DNA of 64,000 nt from Mariniphaga anaerophila (GTDB lineage Bacteria; Bacteroidota; Bacteroidia; Bacteroidales; Prolixibacteraceae). The notes under the pieces are model-generated. The model did no database searches and was not told the DNA's origin. It saw only the letters and a list, made by a program, of their open reading frames with translations. A program made the position numbers and the translations under genes. This document shows, piece after piece, positions 52,117 through 62,300 of the stretch; position 1 is the stretch's first letter; every line of letters starts with the position of its first letter. The stretch lies in the NCBI RefSeq assembly GCF_900129025.1, contig NZ_FQUM01000012.1, positions 27,065 to 91,064 of the forward strand. The letters are read 5' to 3'.

Positions 52117-52701
52117 TTGAAGAAAGACATATTAAATACCGAGCTTGTGAAGCTCCTGAGAAAGGGAGATATGGCTGCGTTCGACGCCATTTATAACAGA
52201 TACTGCCATAAGTTGCATCAGTTTGTATTTATGTATCTTAAGCAGGAAGAGGATGCCGAAGAAATTGTTCAGGAAGTTTTTATAAAAATCTGGGAATCAC
52301 GAGCGAAAATTGATGTCTATTCCTCTTTTGAGTCGTTTCTGTTCACAATTGCATACAACTCAACCATGAGCTTGCTGCGCAAGCGGGTAAGCGAAACAAA
52401 ATCGAGGGAATATTTAAGATCCCTGCAGCGTATTGATGCAGCTGAACAGGTAATCGACGAAATTCAGTTTAAAGAGTTAAATAACAAAATTGAGTCTTTG
52501 TTGACACAACTGACTCCGCGCCAGAAAGAAATTTATCATTTGAGCAGAGAGGAGGGGTTGACACATTCTGAAATAGCGGAGAAACTGAACATTTCCGAAA
52601 GTACTGTAAATAATCACCTCGTAACCACTTTGAAATTTATAAAATTACATGTTGATAGTAGTTTGGTTATCAATGCTTTGTTTTTGTGTCTCTTTTTTTA
52701 G
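52117..52701 (+). CDS. ECF-type sigma-70 factor of the PUL
   Basis: I favour the TTG at 52117 (194 residues, opening KKDILNTELVKLLRKGDMAAFDAIYNRYC) because a full promoter lies over the earlier ATG at 52063. Region 2 is seen in FDAIYNRYCHKLHQFVFMYLKQEEDAEEIVQEVFIKIWE, region 4 in LTPRQKEIYHLSREEGLTHSEIAEKLNISESTVNNHLVTTLKFI. The family (Bacteroidota expansion-type ECF sigma) drives SusCD operons when the cognate FecR anti-sigma releases it. The anti-sigma gene follows after 147 nt with a hairpin between them. Confidence 0.9.
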   Translation: MKKDILNTELVKLLRKGDMAAFDAIYNRYCHKLHQFVFMYLKQEEDAEEIVQEVFIKIWESRAKIDVYSSFESFLFTIAYNSTMSLLRKRVSETKSREYLRSLQRIDAAEQVIDEIQFKELNNKIESLLTQLTPRQKEIYHLSREEGLTHSEIAEKLNISESTVNNHLVTTLKFIKLHVDSSLVINALFLCLFF

Positions 52702-52807
52702 AAAAAAAATTGAGTTTTCGCTTAGTTATCATTGCGGGCTTATGCGTAATAGTATTAAATCTGATGAAAACAGAATATAGTTTTCAGAGGTTTAGTTTAG
52801 TTAGCAG

Positions 52808-52831
52808 TACCTCCCCGTATTTGGGGAGGTA
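52808..52831 (+). terminator. Hairpin between the sigma and FecR genes
   Basis: A perfect 9-bp inverted repeat (TACCTCCCC / GGGGAGGTA, 52808-52816 and 52823-52831) with a 6-nt loop, 17 nt before the fecR start. It lacks a T-run, so it may be an attenuator, RNA-stability element or processing site instead of a full terminator. Confidence 0.5.
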
Positions 52832-52848
52832 TAAAGATTCAAATAGCA

Positions 52849-53913
52849 ATGGATAAAGAGATCCTTTTAAAATATTTAAAAAATAATTGTTCAGACAAGG
52901 AGTTTGAAGAGTTGGTTGCATGGTTGGAGCAAGGTGTGCTGTCTGGAAACATAAAGGATTTGAGCTACAATCAGTGGCAATTGCTTGAACCCGAATTGAA
53001 AAACAGAGATGCAAAGAAATACAACGCATTGCTCAATAAAATTCATCACGAAATAAATCTTCGGGAGAATGAAAAGAAGGAGAGTAAAGTTGTTTCTTTA
53101 GGGAAAGTAACAAAATGGTTAACCAGAGCTGCAGCTGTTTTTTTCATTCCGTTGCTTGGTGTTGTGTTCTATTTGCTTTCAGAACGAAATATTCATTTAT
53201 ATCAGACTGCTGAATTGGCTGTAGATTCAATTGAAATTATTGCACCAATCGGTTCCAGAACAGTGGTTCAGTTATCTGACGGAACAGAAGTAAATCTGAA
53301 TTACGGAAGCAGAATTAAGTATCCCCGCGATTTTGTCGGAGACATAAGGGGAGTAACACTCACGGGCGAAGGATATTTTGACGTGGCTCGTAATCCCGAA
53401 AAACCATTTATTGTAAAAGCGGGCAGGTTGAATGTAAAAGCTCTGGGAACCGAATTTAATGTTAATGCCTACCCCGACGATAATGTTATTGCAACAACAC
53501 TTGTAGAAGGGAAAGTAGAGATAGAGAAGGTATTATCGGGAAGTGGAGTAGAGCGGTTGGGCGCAATGCTCCCGGGACAACATGTTGCCTATGATACAGA
53601 AACGGACAGGGTTATGTCGACAACAGGGAATATTGATGAATACATTTCATGGAAAGAGGGGAAACTGGTATTTGATAATACTCCAATTATAGATGTGACA
53701 GAAAAACTTGGCAGAATGTTTAATGTCGACATTCAGGTTGCCGAAGAGGTTAGGGATTTGACATACACGGTTACTTTTACCGATGATCCTTTGTTTTTGA
53801 TTCTTGACCTGATGACAGAAACAACCCCCATTACTTATACCAGATTGCCACGTAAAAAACTTCCGGATGGTACTTTTACCAAACAGAAAATATGGATAGA
53901 TAAGCGAAAGTAA
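52849..53913 (+). CDS. FecR-family anti-sigma factor
   Basis: A 354-residue protein: a cytoplasmic N-terminal sigma-binding part (1-90, KEILLKYLKNNCSDKEFEELVAWLE), one membrane helix (92-110, TRAAAVFFIPLLGVVFYLL), the periplasmic FecR domain (APIGSRTVVQLSDGTEVNLNYGSRIKYP, GVTLTGEGYFDVARNPEKPFIVKAGRLNVKALGTEFNV) and a C-terminal DUF4974 part (FDNTPIIDVTEKLGRMFNVDI). It holds the ECF sigma factor inactive until the STN domain of the adjacent SusC reports ligand. Confidence 0.93.
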   Translation: MDKEILLKYLKNNCSDKEFEELVAWLEQGVLSGNIKDLSYNQWQLLEPELKNRDAKKYNALLNKIHHEINLRENEKKESKVVSLGKVTKWLTRAAAVFFIPLLGVVFYLLSERNIHLYQTAELAVDSIEIIAPIGSRTVVQLSDGTEVNLNYGSRIKYPRDFVGDIRGVTLTGEGYFDVARNPEKPFIVKAGRLNVKALGTEFNVNAYPDDNVIATTLVEGKVEIEKVLSGSGVERLGAMLPGQHVAYDTETDRVMSTTGNIDEYISWKEGKLVFDNTPIIDVTEKLGRMFNVDIQVAEEVRDLTYTVTFTDDPLFLILDLMTETTPITYTRLPRKKLPDGTFTKQKIWIDKRK

Positions 53914-53961
53914 ACTATAACCTAACAAAAATGCCTATGATATGAGCCCTTAAAAACCAAT

Positions 53962-53985
53962 AGGGGAATGCGCCAACATTCCCCT
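53962..53985 (+). terminator. Hairpin between the FecR and SusC genes
   Basis: A perfect 9-bp stem (AGGGGAATG, 53962-53970; CATTCCCCT, 53977-53985) with a 6-nt loop and no T-run. A second small dyad, TCCGG-N8-CCGGA, follows at 54005-54022. The pair separates the regulatory genes from the highly expressed SusCD genes and probably sets differential expression. Confidence 0.5.
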
Positions 53986-54050
53986 GTGAAATCTAAAAAT
54001 TATCTCCGGTAATTACTCCGGACAATTTCTAATCTTAACATTACAAAAGT

Positions 54051-57000
54051 ATGAAAAAAAAATTACAGTACTTTGGGGATTGTAATATTTCCAAATTACG
54101 AAGATTATTGAGAATGATGAAGTTAACTGTCTTTTTATTATTGGTTTCAGTGTTTAGTGTGTTTGCGGAGAAAACATATTCGCAAACCAAGGTGCTGAAT
54201 GTAAATTTGAAAAATAGCACGGTAAAAGAAGTGCTTCGTAATATTGAGGAACAAAGCGAGTTCTATTTTATGTATAGTGAGAAATTGGTTGATGTAAATC
54301 GTAAAGTATCAATAAATTTCCGTAACAAAAAAGTTGAAAAGATTCTTGACGAGCTGTTTGCAGATACCAATGTGAGCTATAAGGTACGGGATCGGTATAT
54401 TTTGTTGACGACCCCGGAAGCAGGAGGAAATAATTTAACTGTACAACAACAAAAAAACGTATCTGGAAAAGTGACTGATTCTTCAGGTTCACCCTTGCCC
54501 GGTGTAACCGTTATAATTAAAGGTACCACTCATGGTACGGTAACGAATGCAGATGGGGAGTATTCTGTTTCTAACTTTCCTGAAGATGCTGTATTTGTGT
54601 TTTCGTTTGTGGGAATGAAAACACAGGAAATACCTGTGGCAGGAAAAGCATCAATCAATGTAGTGATGGTAGAAGAGACTGTTGGTATTGAAGAGGTTGT
54701 GGCGATTGGATATGGAACATTGAAAAAGAGAGATTTGACAGGTGCTGTTTCTTCAATAAACTCTAAGGAGTTAAGTTCAAATATGTTAACAACTCCGGAT
54801 CAGGCGCTGCAAGGAAGAGTGGCTGGTGTACAAGTAAATACTAGCTCTCATGCTCCTGGTGGAGGTATTTCTGTGCAAATACGAGGAACTTCTTCATTGT
54901 CGGCTGATGGTCAGCCTCTGTATGTGGTTGATGGCTTTCCGATCTCAAATGATTTTACCTCAGCAAGTTCGGTCGACGGAGCGGTTGCTATCTCTCAGAA
55001 TCCATTAAATTCAATAGATCCTTCAAATATTGAATCTATCGAAGTATTGAAAGATGCTTCTTCTACAGCTATTTATGGTGCTAGGGGAGCAAATGGAGTA
55101 GTTTTAATTACTACAAAAAAAGGAAAAACGGGGAAAGCTATTGTAACCTTTGAGAGCTCAACTTCAATTGATACTCCGTCAAACTATTTGGAATTTCTTT
55201 CAGCCGAGGAATGGGGCGTTTTGGTTAATGAAGCGGATGACTTAAACGGTACTGCTCGTACTTTTACAGAAGGCGAGATTTCCGAAATGGGTAAGGGGAC
55301 AGACTGGCAGAGGGAAGTCTTACGCACAGCATTGACTCAGAATTATAAGATGTCGGTTTCCGGAGGAACATCGGCAATTCGTTATCTTCTTTCCGGAAGT
55401 TATTTGGATCAGCAAGGGATTGTCGTGAATTCTAATCTAAAACGTTATTCTATGAATGTTAATCTTGATGCAAATATTACTGAAAGGTTTAACATAGGAA
55501 CTAATATTATGTTTTCCAATGCAATGAATGACATGGTGCCTACAGATTCTAAAGGGTACGGGACACAAACTAATGTGATTTCTAATGTGCTGTTTTCATG
55601 GCCTTATATACCAGTGAAAGATGAAGACGGAAAGTATACGTTTTTTAAAGATTATAAAAAGGGAATAGGCTCTATGGATAATCCTGTGTATATGACTAAA
55701 GAATATGATATTCAGGATAATACTTCCAGACTTTTAGGAAGTATTTATGGAAACTACAAAATTATGGATGGCTTGGAGTTGAGGGTTCGAGGTGGTCTTG
55801 ATTATAGGGACTGGAGATATCATTCTTATTACCCTCTTGAATCAGCAGCGGCAAAAAGTAAAGCAGGAATAGCTAGTATTACAAGTGAAAGAACTACTAA
55901 TTTTCTTAATGAAAACATTCTTGAATATAAAAAGAATATAGGAGAAAAGCACAACGTTAATGTAATGGCAGGTTTTACTAATCAAACAGAAAATGATGAA
56001 TTGGTAACTGCAACAGGCTATGGATTTCCCTCTGATTATTACAAATACAATAATATGGGCATTGCAAAGCAACAATATACAAAATCTACTAAAACTAGAT
56101 GGATTTTGCTTTCCTATATAAGTAGAATTAACTATGTATATAACGACAAATACATGCTTACTGCTACAGGCCGTTGGGATGGTTCTTCAAAATTTGGAAA
56201 AAATAGTAAATGGGGATTTTTTCCCTCAGTGGCTGTAGCCTGGCGCTTGTACGAAGAGAGTTTTGTGAAAGATTTGAATGTATTTAGTAATTTGAAGTTA
56301 AGAGCTGGATACGGGAGTGTCGGAAATGAAAGAATAGGGCTTTATAAATCAATTTCGACAATTTCAACCGCCAAAGATTATAGCTCCGGCTATGTTTTTG
56401 GGGGAGATTTAGTGGGGATAGCATATCCCAGCAGAATACCTAATCCAGATTTATCATGGGAGAAAACAAAAGACTTGAATTTTGGATTGGATATGGGTTT
56501 TTTCGAAAATCGGATAAATCTATCTATCGATGGGTATAAAAAGAAGACAAAAGATATGCTCGTTGAAGTCTCTTTAGCAAGGGAAAGCGGTTACGGGAGT
56601 GTACTCAAGAATATTGGGTCAATGCAGAACACTGGAGTAGATATTTCGGCCAGAACTATTAATTGGAATTCCAATTCTTTTAGCTGGATTACTGATATGA
56701 CTTTTTCCTTAAATAGAAATAAAGTAATTGACCTAGGGGGTGCAAGTGAAATATATACCGGCTGGTTAGGTGGTGCTAAAAATGGGCTAAATGGGAGTAA
56801 TGCAGTTCGTCTTACTCCAGGGCAACCTGTTGGAAAATTTTGGGGAGTCATAAGAGATGGAATATGGCTGTCTCAGGAAGATATCGATGCGGCAGGAACA
56901 CAAAAATCTGCTACCCCTGGATCAGCCAGATTTCGAGATTACGATAAAAGCGGTACTTTCGATGGTAATGATTGTACTTACGTTGGTGACCCAAATCCTG

Positions 57001-57470
57001 ACTTTACATTTGGATTTAACAATAGTATTTCATATAAAGAATGGTCCTTTATTTTAAATACATACGGAGCAGTTGGACAGGATGTTCTGAATGTTCTTAA
57101 AGTAAAGAAAGATGGGGGAACCTATTATGGCGCTATTAGACGGAATCGCTGGTCGCCAACAAACCCTGAAGGAACTGAATTGGCTGCAAATTCAAACTAT
57201 CCCGGTTATGTTAGTACTGATAATGTGGAGGATGCATCATTTTTGAGGATACAGTTAGTTAGCCTAGGATATAAAATACCTGTAAAGTCGAACCGTCTGA
57301 GTGACGTGATGCTTTCCTTGTCAGCTGATAATCCTGTAGTGTTTACAAAATACTCTGGATACGATCCAGAGGTAAATTCATTTGGAGCAAATAATTCAGT
57401 AAAAGGAGTAGACCTTTTTGGATACCCTGCTTCAAAATCTATAAGATTTGGAATAAAGATTATTTTTTAA
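54051..57470 (+). CDS. SusC/RagA TonB-dependent transducer with STN domain
   Basis: An 1139-residue outer-membrane protein. Signal peptide around 22-40 (MKLTVFLLLVSVFSVFAE), STN secretin/TonB short domain about 48-120 (VLNVNLKNSTVKEVLRNIEEQSEFYFMYS), carboxypeptidase-like beta domain about 137-215 (VSGKVTDSSGSPLPGVTVIIKGTTHGTVTNADGEYSV), TonB-box-like VVAIGYGTLKKRDLTGAVSSI, plug (GVQVNTSSHAPGGGISVQIRGTSSLSADGQPLYVVDGFPI) and barrel to the terminal IIF. It imports an oligosaccharide and signals to FecR. SusD follows after 25 nt. Codon use is visibly more AT-rich than in the neighbouring otsAB or adhesin genes. Confidence 0.96.
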   Translation: MKKKLQYFGDCNISKLRRLLRMMKLTVFLLLVSVFSVFAEKTYSQTKVLNVNLKNSTVKEVLRNIEEQSEFYFMYSEKLVDVNRKVSINFRNKKVEKILDELFADTNVSYKVRDRYILLTTPEAGGNNLTVQQQKNVSGKVTDSSGSPLPGVTVIIKGTTHGTVTNADGEYSVSNFPEDAVFVFSFVGMKTQEIPVAGKASINVVMVEETVGIEEVVAIGYGTLKKRDLTGAVSSINSKELSSNMLTTPDQALQGRVAGVQVNTSSHAPGGGISVQIRGTSSLSADGQPLYVVDGFPISNDFTSASSVDGAVAISQNPLNSIDPSNIESIEVLKDASSTAIYGARGANGVVLITTKKGKTGKAIVTFESSTSIDTPSNYLEFLSAEEWGVLVNEADDLNGTARTFTEGEISEMGKGTDWQREVLRTALTQNYKMSVSGGTSAIRYLLSGSYLDQQGIVVNSNLKRYSMNVNLDANITERFNIGTNIMFSNAMNDMVPTDSKGYGTQTNVISNVLFSWPYIPVKDEDGKYTFFKDYKKGIGSMDNPVYMTKEYDIQDNTSRLLGSIYGNYKIMDGLELRVRGGLDYRDWRYHSYYPLESAAAKSKAGIASITSERTTNFLNENILEYKKNIGEKHNVNVMAGFTNQTENDELVTATGYGFPSDYYKYNNMGIAKQQYTKSTKTRWILLSYISRINYVYNDKYMLTATGRWDGSSKFGKNSKWGFFPSVAVAWRLYEESFVKDLNVFSNLKLRAGYGSVGNERIGLYKSISTISTAKDYSSGYVFGGDLVGIAYPSRIPNPDLSWEKTKDLNFGLDMGFFENRINLSIDGYKKKTKDMLVEVSLARESGYGSVLKNIGSMQNTGVDISARTINWNSNSFSWITDMTFSLNRNKVIDLGGASEIYTGWLGGAKNGLNGSNAVRLTPGQPVGKFWGVIRDGIWLSQEDIDAAGTQKSATPGSARFRDYDKSGTFDGNDCTYVGDPNPDFTFGFNNSISYKEWSFILNTYGAVGQDVLNVLKVKKDGGTYYGAIRRNRWSPTNPEGTELAANSNYPGYVSTDNVEDASFLRIQLVSLGYKIPVKSNRLSDVMLSLSADNPVVFTKYSGYDPEVNSFGANNSVKGVDLFGYPASKSIRFGIKIIF

Positions 57471-57495
57471 GTAACAGTAAAAAAACAGTAGACAA

Positions 57496-59010
57496 ATGAA
57501 AAAATATGCATATTATATTTTTCTAATTTTCATTATCGTTGGCTTTTTTTCTTGCTCTTTAGATGAAGAGATTTACAGCAATCAAAATGTAGATGACTTT
57601 TATAAAAGTGAGGAAGAGATAGAATTAGCCTTAAATGGAGCTTATTCAATGTTTTGGGATGGTTATATTTATAAAGATGGCTCTTATGTACAACTGGGCG
57701 ACATGCCTACTGATATCATGACCTCTACTCCGAACAAGAACGCCTGGGATTTATTTGCATGGACAGTAAGTGACAATTATTTTGACCAGCTTTGGGAAGC
57801 GAGTTATAAAATGATTAACCGTTGTAACGAAGTGATTGAACGAACTAAAAATAGTAATGTGACTGACGTCTATAAGAATAGTGCGATTGGACAGGCCGAG
57901 TTTTTACGAGGACTTTGTTATTTTAATTTAGTTAAAGATTTTGGTGGCGTTCCTTTACACATTACAGCAACTAAAAGTTTGGCCGATGTAAACAAGACAA
58001 GAAATACAGTAGATGAGGTGTATGCGCAAATCATTTTAGATCTAAAAAGTGCTTATGTACGCTTGTCACCGTTTGATGCCGCTAAACATAGTAAAGGCTA
58101 TGCTACTAGCGGAGCTGCTAAAGCCCTGCTTGCAAAAGTATATCTTCAGAAGAGTGACTGGGCAAATGCTTCAATTACAGCCAAAGAAGTGATAGATATG
58201 GGAGTTTACGATTTGTATAAAGATTATTCTCAGATATGGGATCCTGCCTATAAGAACGGTTCTGAACAAATTTTCTCTGTTCAACATAATAACGGAGGCG
58301 ATAATACTACGAACTATGGTGAACATATGACGTTTTTCTTGTGTCCCAAAGGTTACTCACTTCCTGATGGAACAGGGATAATGTTTACACTTGATGATGG
58401 GAATGCAGGAAGCTGGCAGGTTGACGATAATTACTTTCAAAAAACTCCAAATACATACCGGAAATGGTGGTCTGTTAGGGATCGTATGCCTAGATATCTA
58501 ATAACCGGAGCAAACCCCATTAGCTGGATTGAAGATACAGTCGAATTGCAGAGAATAAATATAGTGAAGTATTATCATCCTGATTATGCAACCGGGTATC
58601 TGCAAACAGGAGTGAATTTCACAGTGCTAAGATATTCCGATGTGTACTTGACTTATGCTGAAGCACTAAATGAATTGAATAACGGACCCACTGCAGAAGC
58701 ATTTGCTGCAATTAATAAAGTTCGTCAACGGGCAAGAGCAGTTGGGACAATATTTGAACAGCCAGAATCTGTTTATCCCGATCTTGCCGGACTGGATCAG
58801 CAATCTTTTAGAAATGCAGTTCTGGATGAACGCGCTGCAGAGTTTATTGGTGAAGGTGAACGCCGAAATGATCTGAATCGGCACAATCTGTTTATTTCGA
58901 CAGCTGAGTCTCAGGGAGTGACTGGGATAAAACCCGGATATGTTTTGTATCCAATTCCTCAAAATGAAATAAATCTGAATCCCTTGCTTGAGCAGAATCC
59001 CGATTACTAG
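57496..59010 (+). CDS. SusD/RagB-family glycan-binding lipoprotein
   Basis: A 504-residue protein with a lipoprotein signal (VGFFSC, Cys20), the N-terminal SLDEEIYSNQNVDDFYKSEEEIELALNGAYSMF, TPR-like helices (SGAAKALLAKVYLQKSDWANASITAKEVIDMGVYDL) and the C-terminal SusD segment (LRYSDVYLTYAEALNEL, VLDERAAEFIGEGERRNDLNRHN, LYPIPQNEINLNPLLEQNPDY). It is the lid of the SusC importer before it and ends at a hairpin terminator. Confidence 0.95.
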   Translation: MKKYAYYIFLIFIIVGFFSCSLDEEIYSNQNVDDFYKSEEEIELALNGAYSMFWDGYIYKDGSYVQLGDMPTDIMTSTPNKNAWDLFAWTVSDNYFDQLWEASYKMINRCNEVIERTKNSNVTDVYKNSAIGQAEFLRGLCYFNLVKDFGGVPLHITATKSLADVNKTRNTVDEVYAQIILDLKSAYVRLSPFDAAKHSKGYATSGAAKALLAKVYLQKSDWANASITAKEVIDMGVYDLYKDYSQIWDPAYKNGSEQIFSVQHNNGGDNTTNYGEHMTFFLCPKGYSLPDGTGIMFTLDDGNAGSWQVDDNYFQKTPNTYRKWWSVRDRMPRYLITGANPISWIEDTVELQRINIVKYYHPDYATGYLQTGVNFTVLRYSDVYLTYAEALNELNNGPTAEAFAAINKVRQRARAVGTIFEQPESVYPDLAGLDQQSFRNAVLDERAAEFIGEGERRNDLNRHNLFISTAESQGVTGIKPGYVLYPIPQNEINLNPLLEQNPDY

Positions 59011-59023
59011 TAATTTATGAAAG

Positions 59024-59068
59024 AACAGTAACCTTCTATATTTTGTTATAAAAGGTTGCTGTTTTTTT
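59024..59068 (+). terminator. Terminator after the second SusCD pair
   Basis: Arms 59024-59035 and 59052-59063 (AACAGTAACCTT / AAGGTTGCTGTT, one G-T pair) followed by a T-run. It starts 14 nt after the SusD stop. Confidence 0.72.
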
Positions 59069-59376
59069 ATTGCTCCCTACGGGTGAAAATTTGAGTGACG
59101 GGAACGGCATAGGTGTTGACATTTTATACCGTTCAAATGCTGATAGCCTCTTTGTAAAGCTTTGTCTATACTCTCAGTGTCGGTTATGCGCGCTGTGTCA
59201 GATTGTTGTTCTTTAACAAGGTTTCCAAGTTGAAAAAGTAATTAACAAACAAGTTTTTTCCATATATTCGCAGGCCGTGATAAAGGAGGTTCGTAGAACT
59301 CTGCTTCTACTCGTGACTATAAAATAAGATCCAGAATAAATATAGATAATTGTCTGAACGCATATTATTGAACAAT
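59069..59376. other. Leader/intergenic region of the GH106 gene
   Basis: About 308 nt without a supportable gene. It holds a partial -7 element (TATATTCG, 59263-59270) and an isolated AAAGGAGG at 59282-59289 that has no start codon at translation distance. The terminator before it implies an own promoter or partial read-through for the GH106 gene. Confidence 0.5.
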
Positions 59377-62300
59377 ATGAAGGTTTTTGCAAAAACAGGT
59401 TTGACCCTGGCGGGGCTTGTTGGGCTTTTTTTAGCCGTTTCCAGTTGTACGCAAACTGACAAGCCGGAAGTTTTTAAACAGTATGAATTTACACAACCGG
59501 CAGAGAAAGTCAGGATACATACCTGGTGGCACTGGGTTGATGGAATGATAACAAAAGAGGGAATCACCAAAGATTTGGAGTCAATGAAAAAGGTTGGTAT
59601 TGCTCAGGCAACAATCCTTAACTTAGGTTTTCCTCAAAATGCGAGTGTGCTTCCGTCGGAAAATTATAAAATTGAGAAAGTTAAATTCGTTACAGACAAA
59701 TGGTACGAAATGTTTGAATGGGCTTTGCAGGAAGCCAAACGACTTGGAATTACCATAGGAGTGCATAATTGTGATGGGTGGAGTGAAAGTGGTGGCCCCT
59801 GGATTAAACCTGAGATGTCGATGAAAAAGTTTGTTTATACCAAAACAATTATACCCTCCGGATTCAAAGGCAAAATAAAACTGGATAAACCATATAACAA
59901 TTTCGATTTTTATAAAGACGTAGCTGTTGTTGCCTATAAAAATAGTGGTTTAAAAAAGAATTCGTTTCAATCTGCCAACCCGGAGATTATCATCAATAAC
60001 CAGCAAAAAATAGCTCCGTCTACAATTTTTGAGGCTAAAAAGGGAGACTCAATCGAGTTTATTTTTAATGCTGATTTTGTTGCAGACAAAATTTTAGTCT
60101 TTCAGGGCTATAAAGTTGGGAGTTCAGGCATCAATAAAAACACATCAAGTCAATACACGCTGATGAGTTCAAACAATGGCGGTGAAAGTTATAAAGAGAT
60201 AACCCGGTTTAACTTGACGTGCTTTAACGACACTGCAATCATAAATTTCCCCAGGACAAAATCCAGCCGTTTCAAGCTGATTATTAGTGACGGACTTTCT
60301 CTCTCAACATGGAGAAACAGCAAGTATTTGTTGTCTCATGTTGAGTTGTTGGCAGACGGCGATCATTCAGGGTTTGCTCCTGCCGTTCCACGCGTATTTG
60401 AAAAAACTGCTTCCGGAAATATTTTGGATGTAAAGCAGCTTGACGAGAAGGGAATTGACTTGGGTGGTTACAAAGCAATAAAAAGCAACGAAATAGTCAA
60501 TCTTTCCAATCAGATGAATTCAGATGGAATAATTGATATTGATTTGCCCGATGGGGACTGGACTATTCTTCGATTTGGATACACAACAACCGGAGTTGTT
60601 AATTCTCCTTCTACTGTTGAAGGAGAAGGGCTTGAATGTGATAAAATGGATACGACTGCTCTTAATGTGCACTTCTCTAATTTTCCTCAAAAATTAGTTC
60701 AACACTCCAAAGGATTGAATGGAAGTACTTTCAAATTTTTGTTGATTGACAGTTGGGAATGTGATTTTCAGAACTGGACTGCTCAAATGCCCGAAGAATT
60801 TGAGAAACGCCGGGGATATAGTTTAATTGATTGGTTGCCTGTGTTATGTGGTGATGTTGTGGGGGATATGGATTTATCTGAAGGATTTTTGTACGACTTC
60901 AGAAAAACCATAGCTGAGATGATTGAAGAAAATTTTTATTTGCATTTCAGTGAACTTTGCCACCGAAACAATCTTGAAATGCACGCTGAAGTAATTTACG
61001 GAGGGGGAATGTATCCTCCTTTGGATGTATTAAAAGCAAATAGTTATGCAGATTTGCCAATGACTGAATTCTGGACATTGGCCAACGACGGAGTTATTAC
61101 TTATAGTCCATTAAAAAACAATCCGCTAAGTAGTTTGGCATCGTTGTCGGGCTTATACAACAAGCCTGTGCTGGCTTCCGAAGCATTCACTGCAAGTTGC
61201 CGCCACAGTGAAACACCAGCCGACTTAAAATTGTATGGTGACAGAGCTTTCTGTTCGGGTATCAACCAGATGGTTCTTCATAGTTATGTCCATCAGCCCA
61301 ATGAGCAGAAGCCGGGATTAACTTTGTATGCTTTTGGTTCTCATTTTAACAGAAATACGCCTTGGTGGAATTACTCCAGGGGTTGGCTCGATTATCAGGC
61401 ACGTATTCAATACGTATTGCAAAAAGGAATTATTCCGGCAGAAGTGCTTTACTTTGTTGGAGACCAGCTGCCTCATGATTTAAATGTTGAGTTGGTCAAT
61501 AATCTTCCTAAAGATATTCATGCCATCCCGTGTAATTTCGACCTGCTTCAAAATGCTGTAGTAAAAGAAGGAAAAATATCATTTCCTTCTGGTGCTGAAT
61601 TCTCAATATTGGCTTTGCCGAATGTTCGTTCCATAAATTATTCTACTTTAATCGAAATCGACAGGTTGGTTAGGGATGGCGCTGTTGTTTTTGGGGAAAA
61701 ACCTCAGTATTTGTTGTCGCTAAAAGACATGACTGAAAATAGGAATGGCTTTGAAAAATTGATGTCAGAGCTTTGGGGAGATTACAAGAAAGGTGAAACC
61801 GGAAGAAATCCACATGGAAAAGGATTGGTTTGTTGGGGAGCTTCTGTAAACGACATGTTGAAGGAGTTAAAAGTTGCACCGGCTCTTTCAACTACTCTGC
61901 CCGATTCTCTTGAAGTATTATCGATTCACAAAACTACCCCAGAAGAAGATGTGTTTTTTGTAGTAAATCAACATAATCAGCTTCTGAATTTTGAGTGTAA
62001 TTTCGCAGTAGGTGACAAGAGCCTTGAAATTTGGAACCCGATGACAGGAGAGTGTAAGAACCAGCTGGTTTACATACAAAGTAATGAAGAAACCACTGTT
62101 CCGGTTCGGCTGCAGCCCAATGAATCTCTATTCTTTATATTCAAAAAAGGAAGTAGAAAGAATTTTGTTACTAAGGTCGAATTGGATGGACGTCAAATAT
62201 TTCCTGCACAAGCCGAGGGCGTTTCGTCTGATGTAGTTCCTGAAATCAAACTGGAAAATGGCAACTGGTCGTTAACCGGCTATGTTAACGGTGTTTATCA

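Noticed and set aside
53931..53955. Tiny frames (MPMI and MSP) after the fecR stop
   Set aside because: Four and three codons without ribosome sites; too short to separate from chance.
59160..59300. Search for a tRNA or rRNA leader near GTTCTTTAACAAGG
   Set aside because: No cloverleaf, no TTCGA-type arm and no CCA end could be folded by eye; no RNA gene is supported anywhere in the window.
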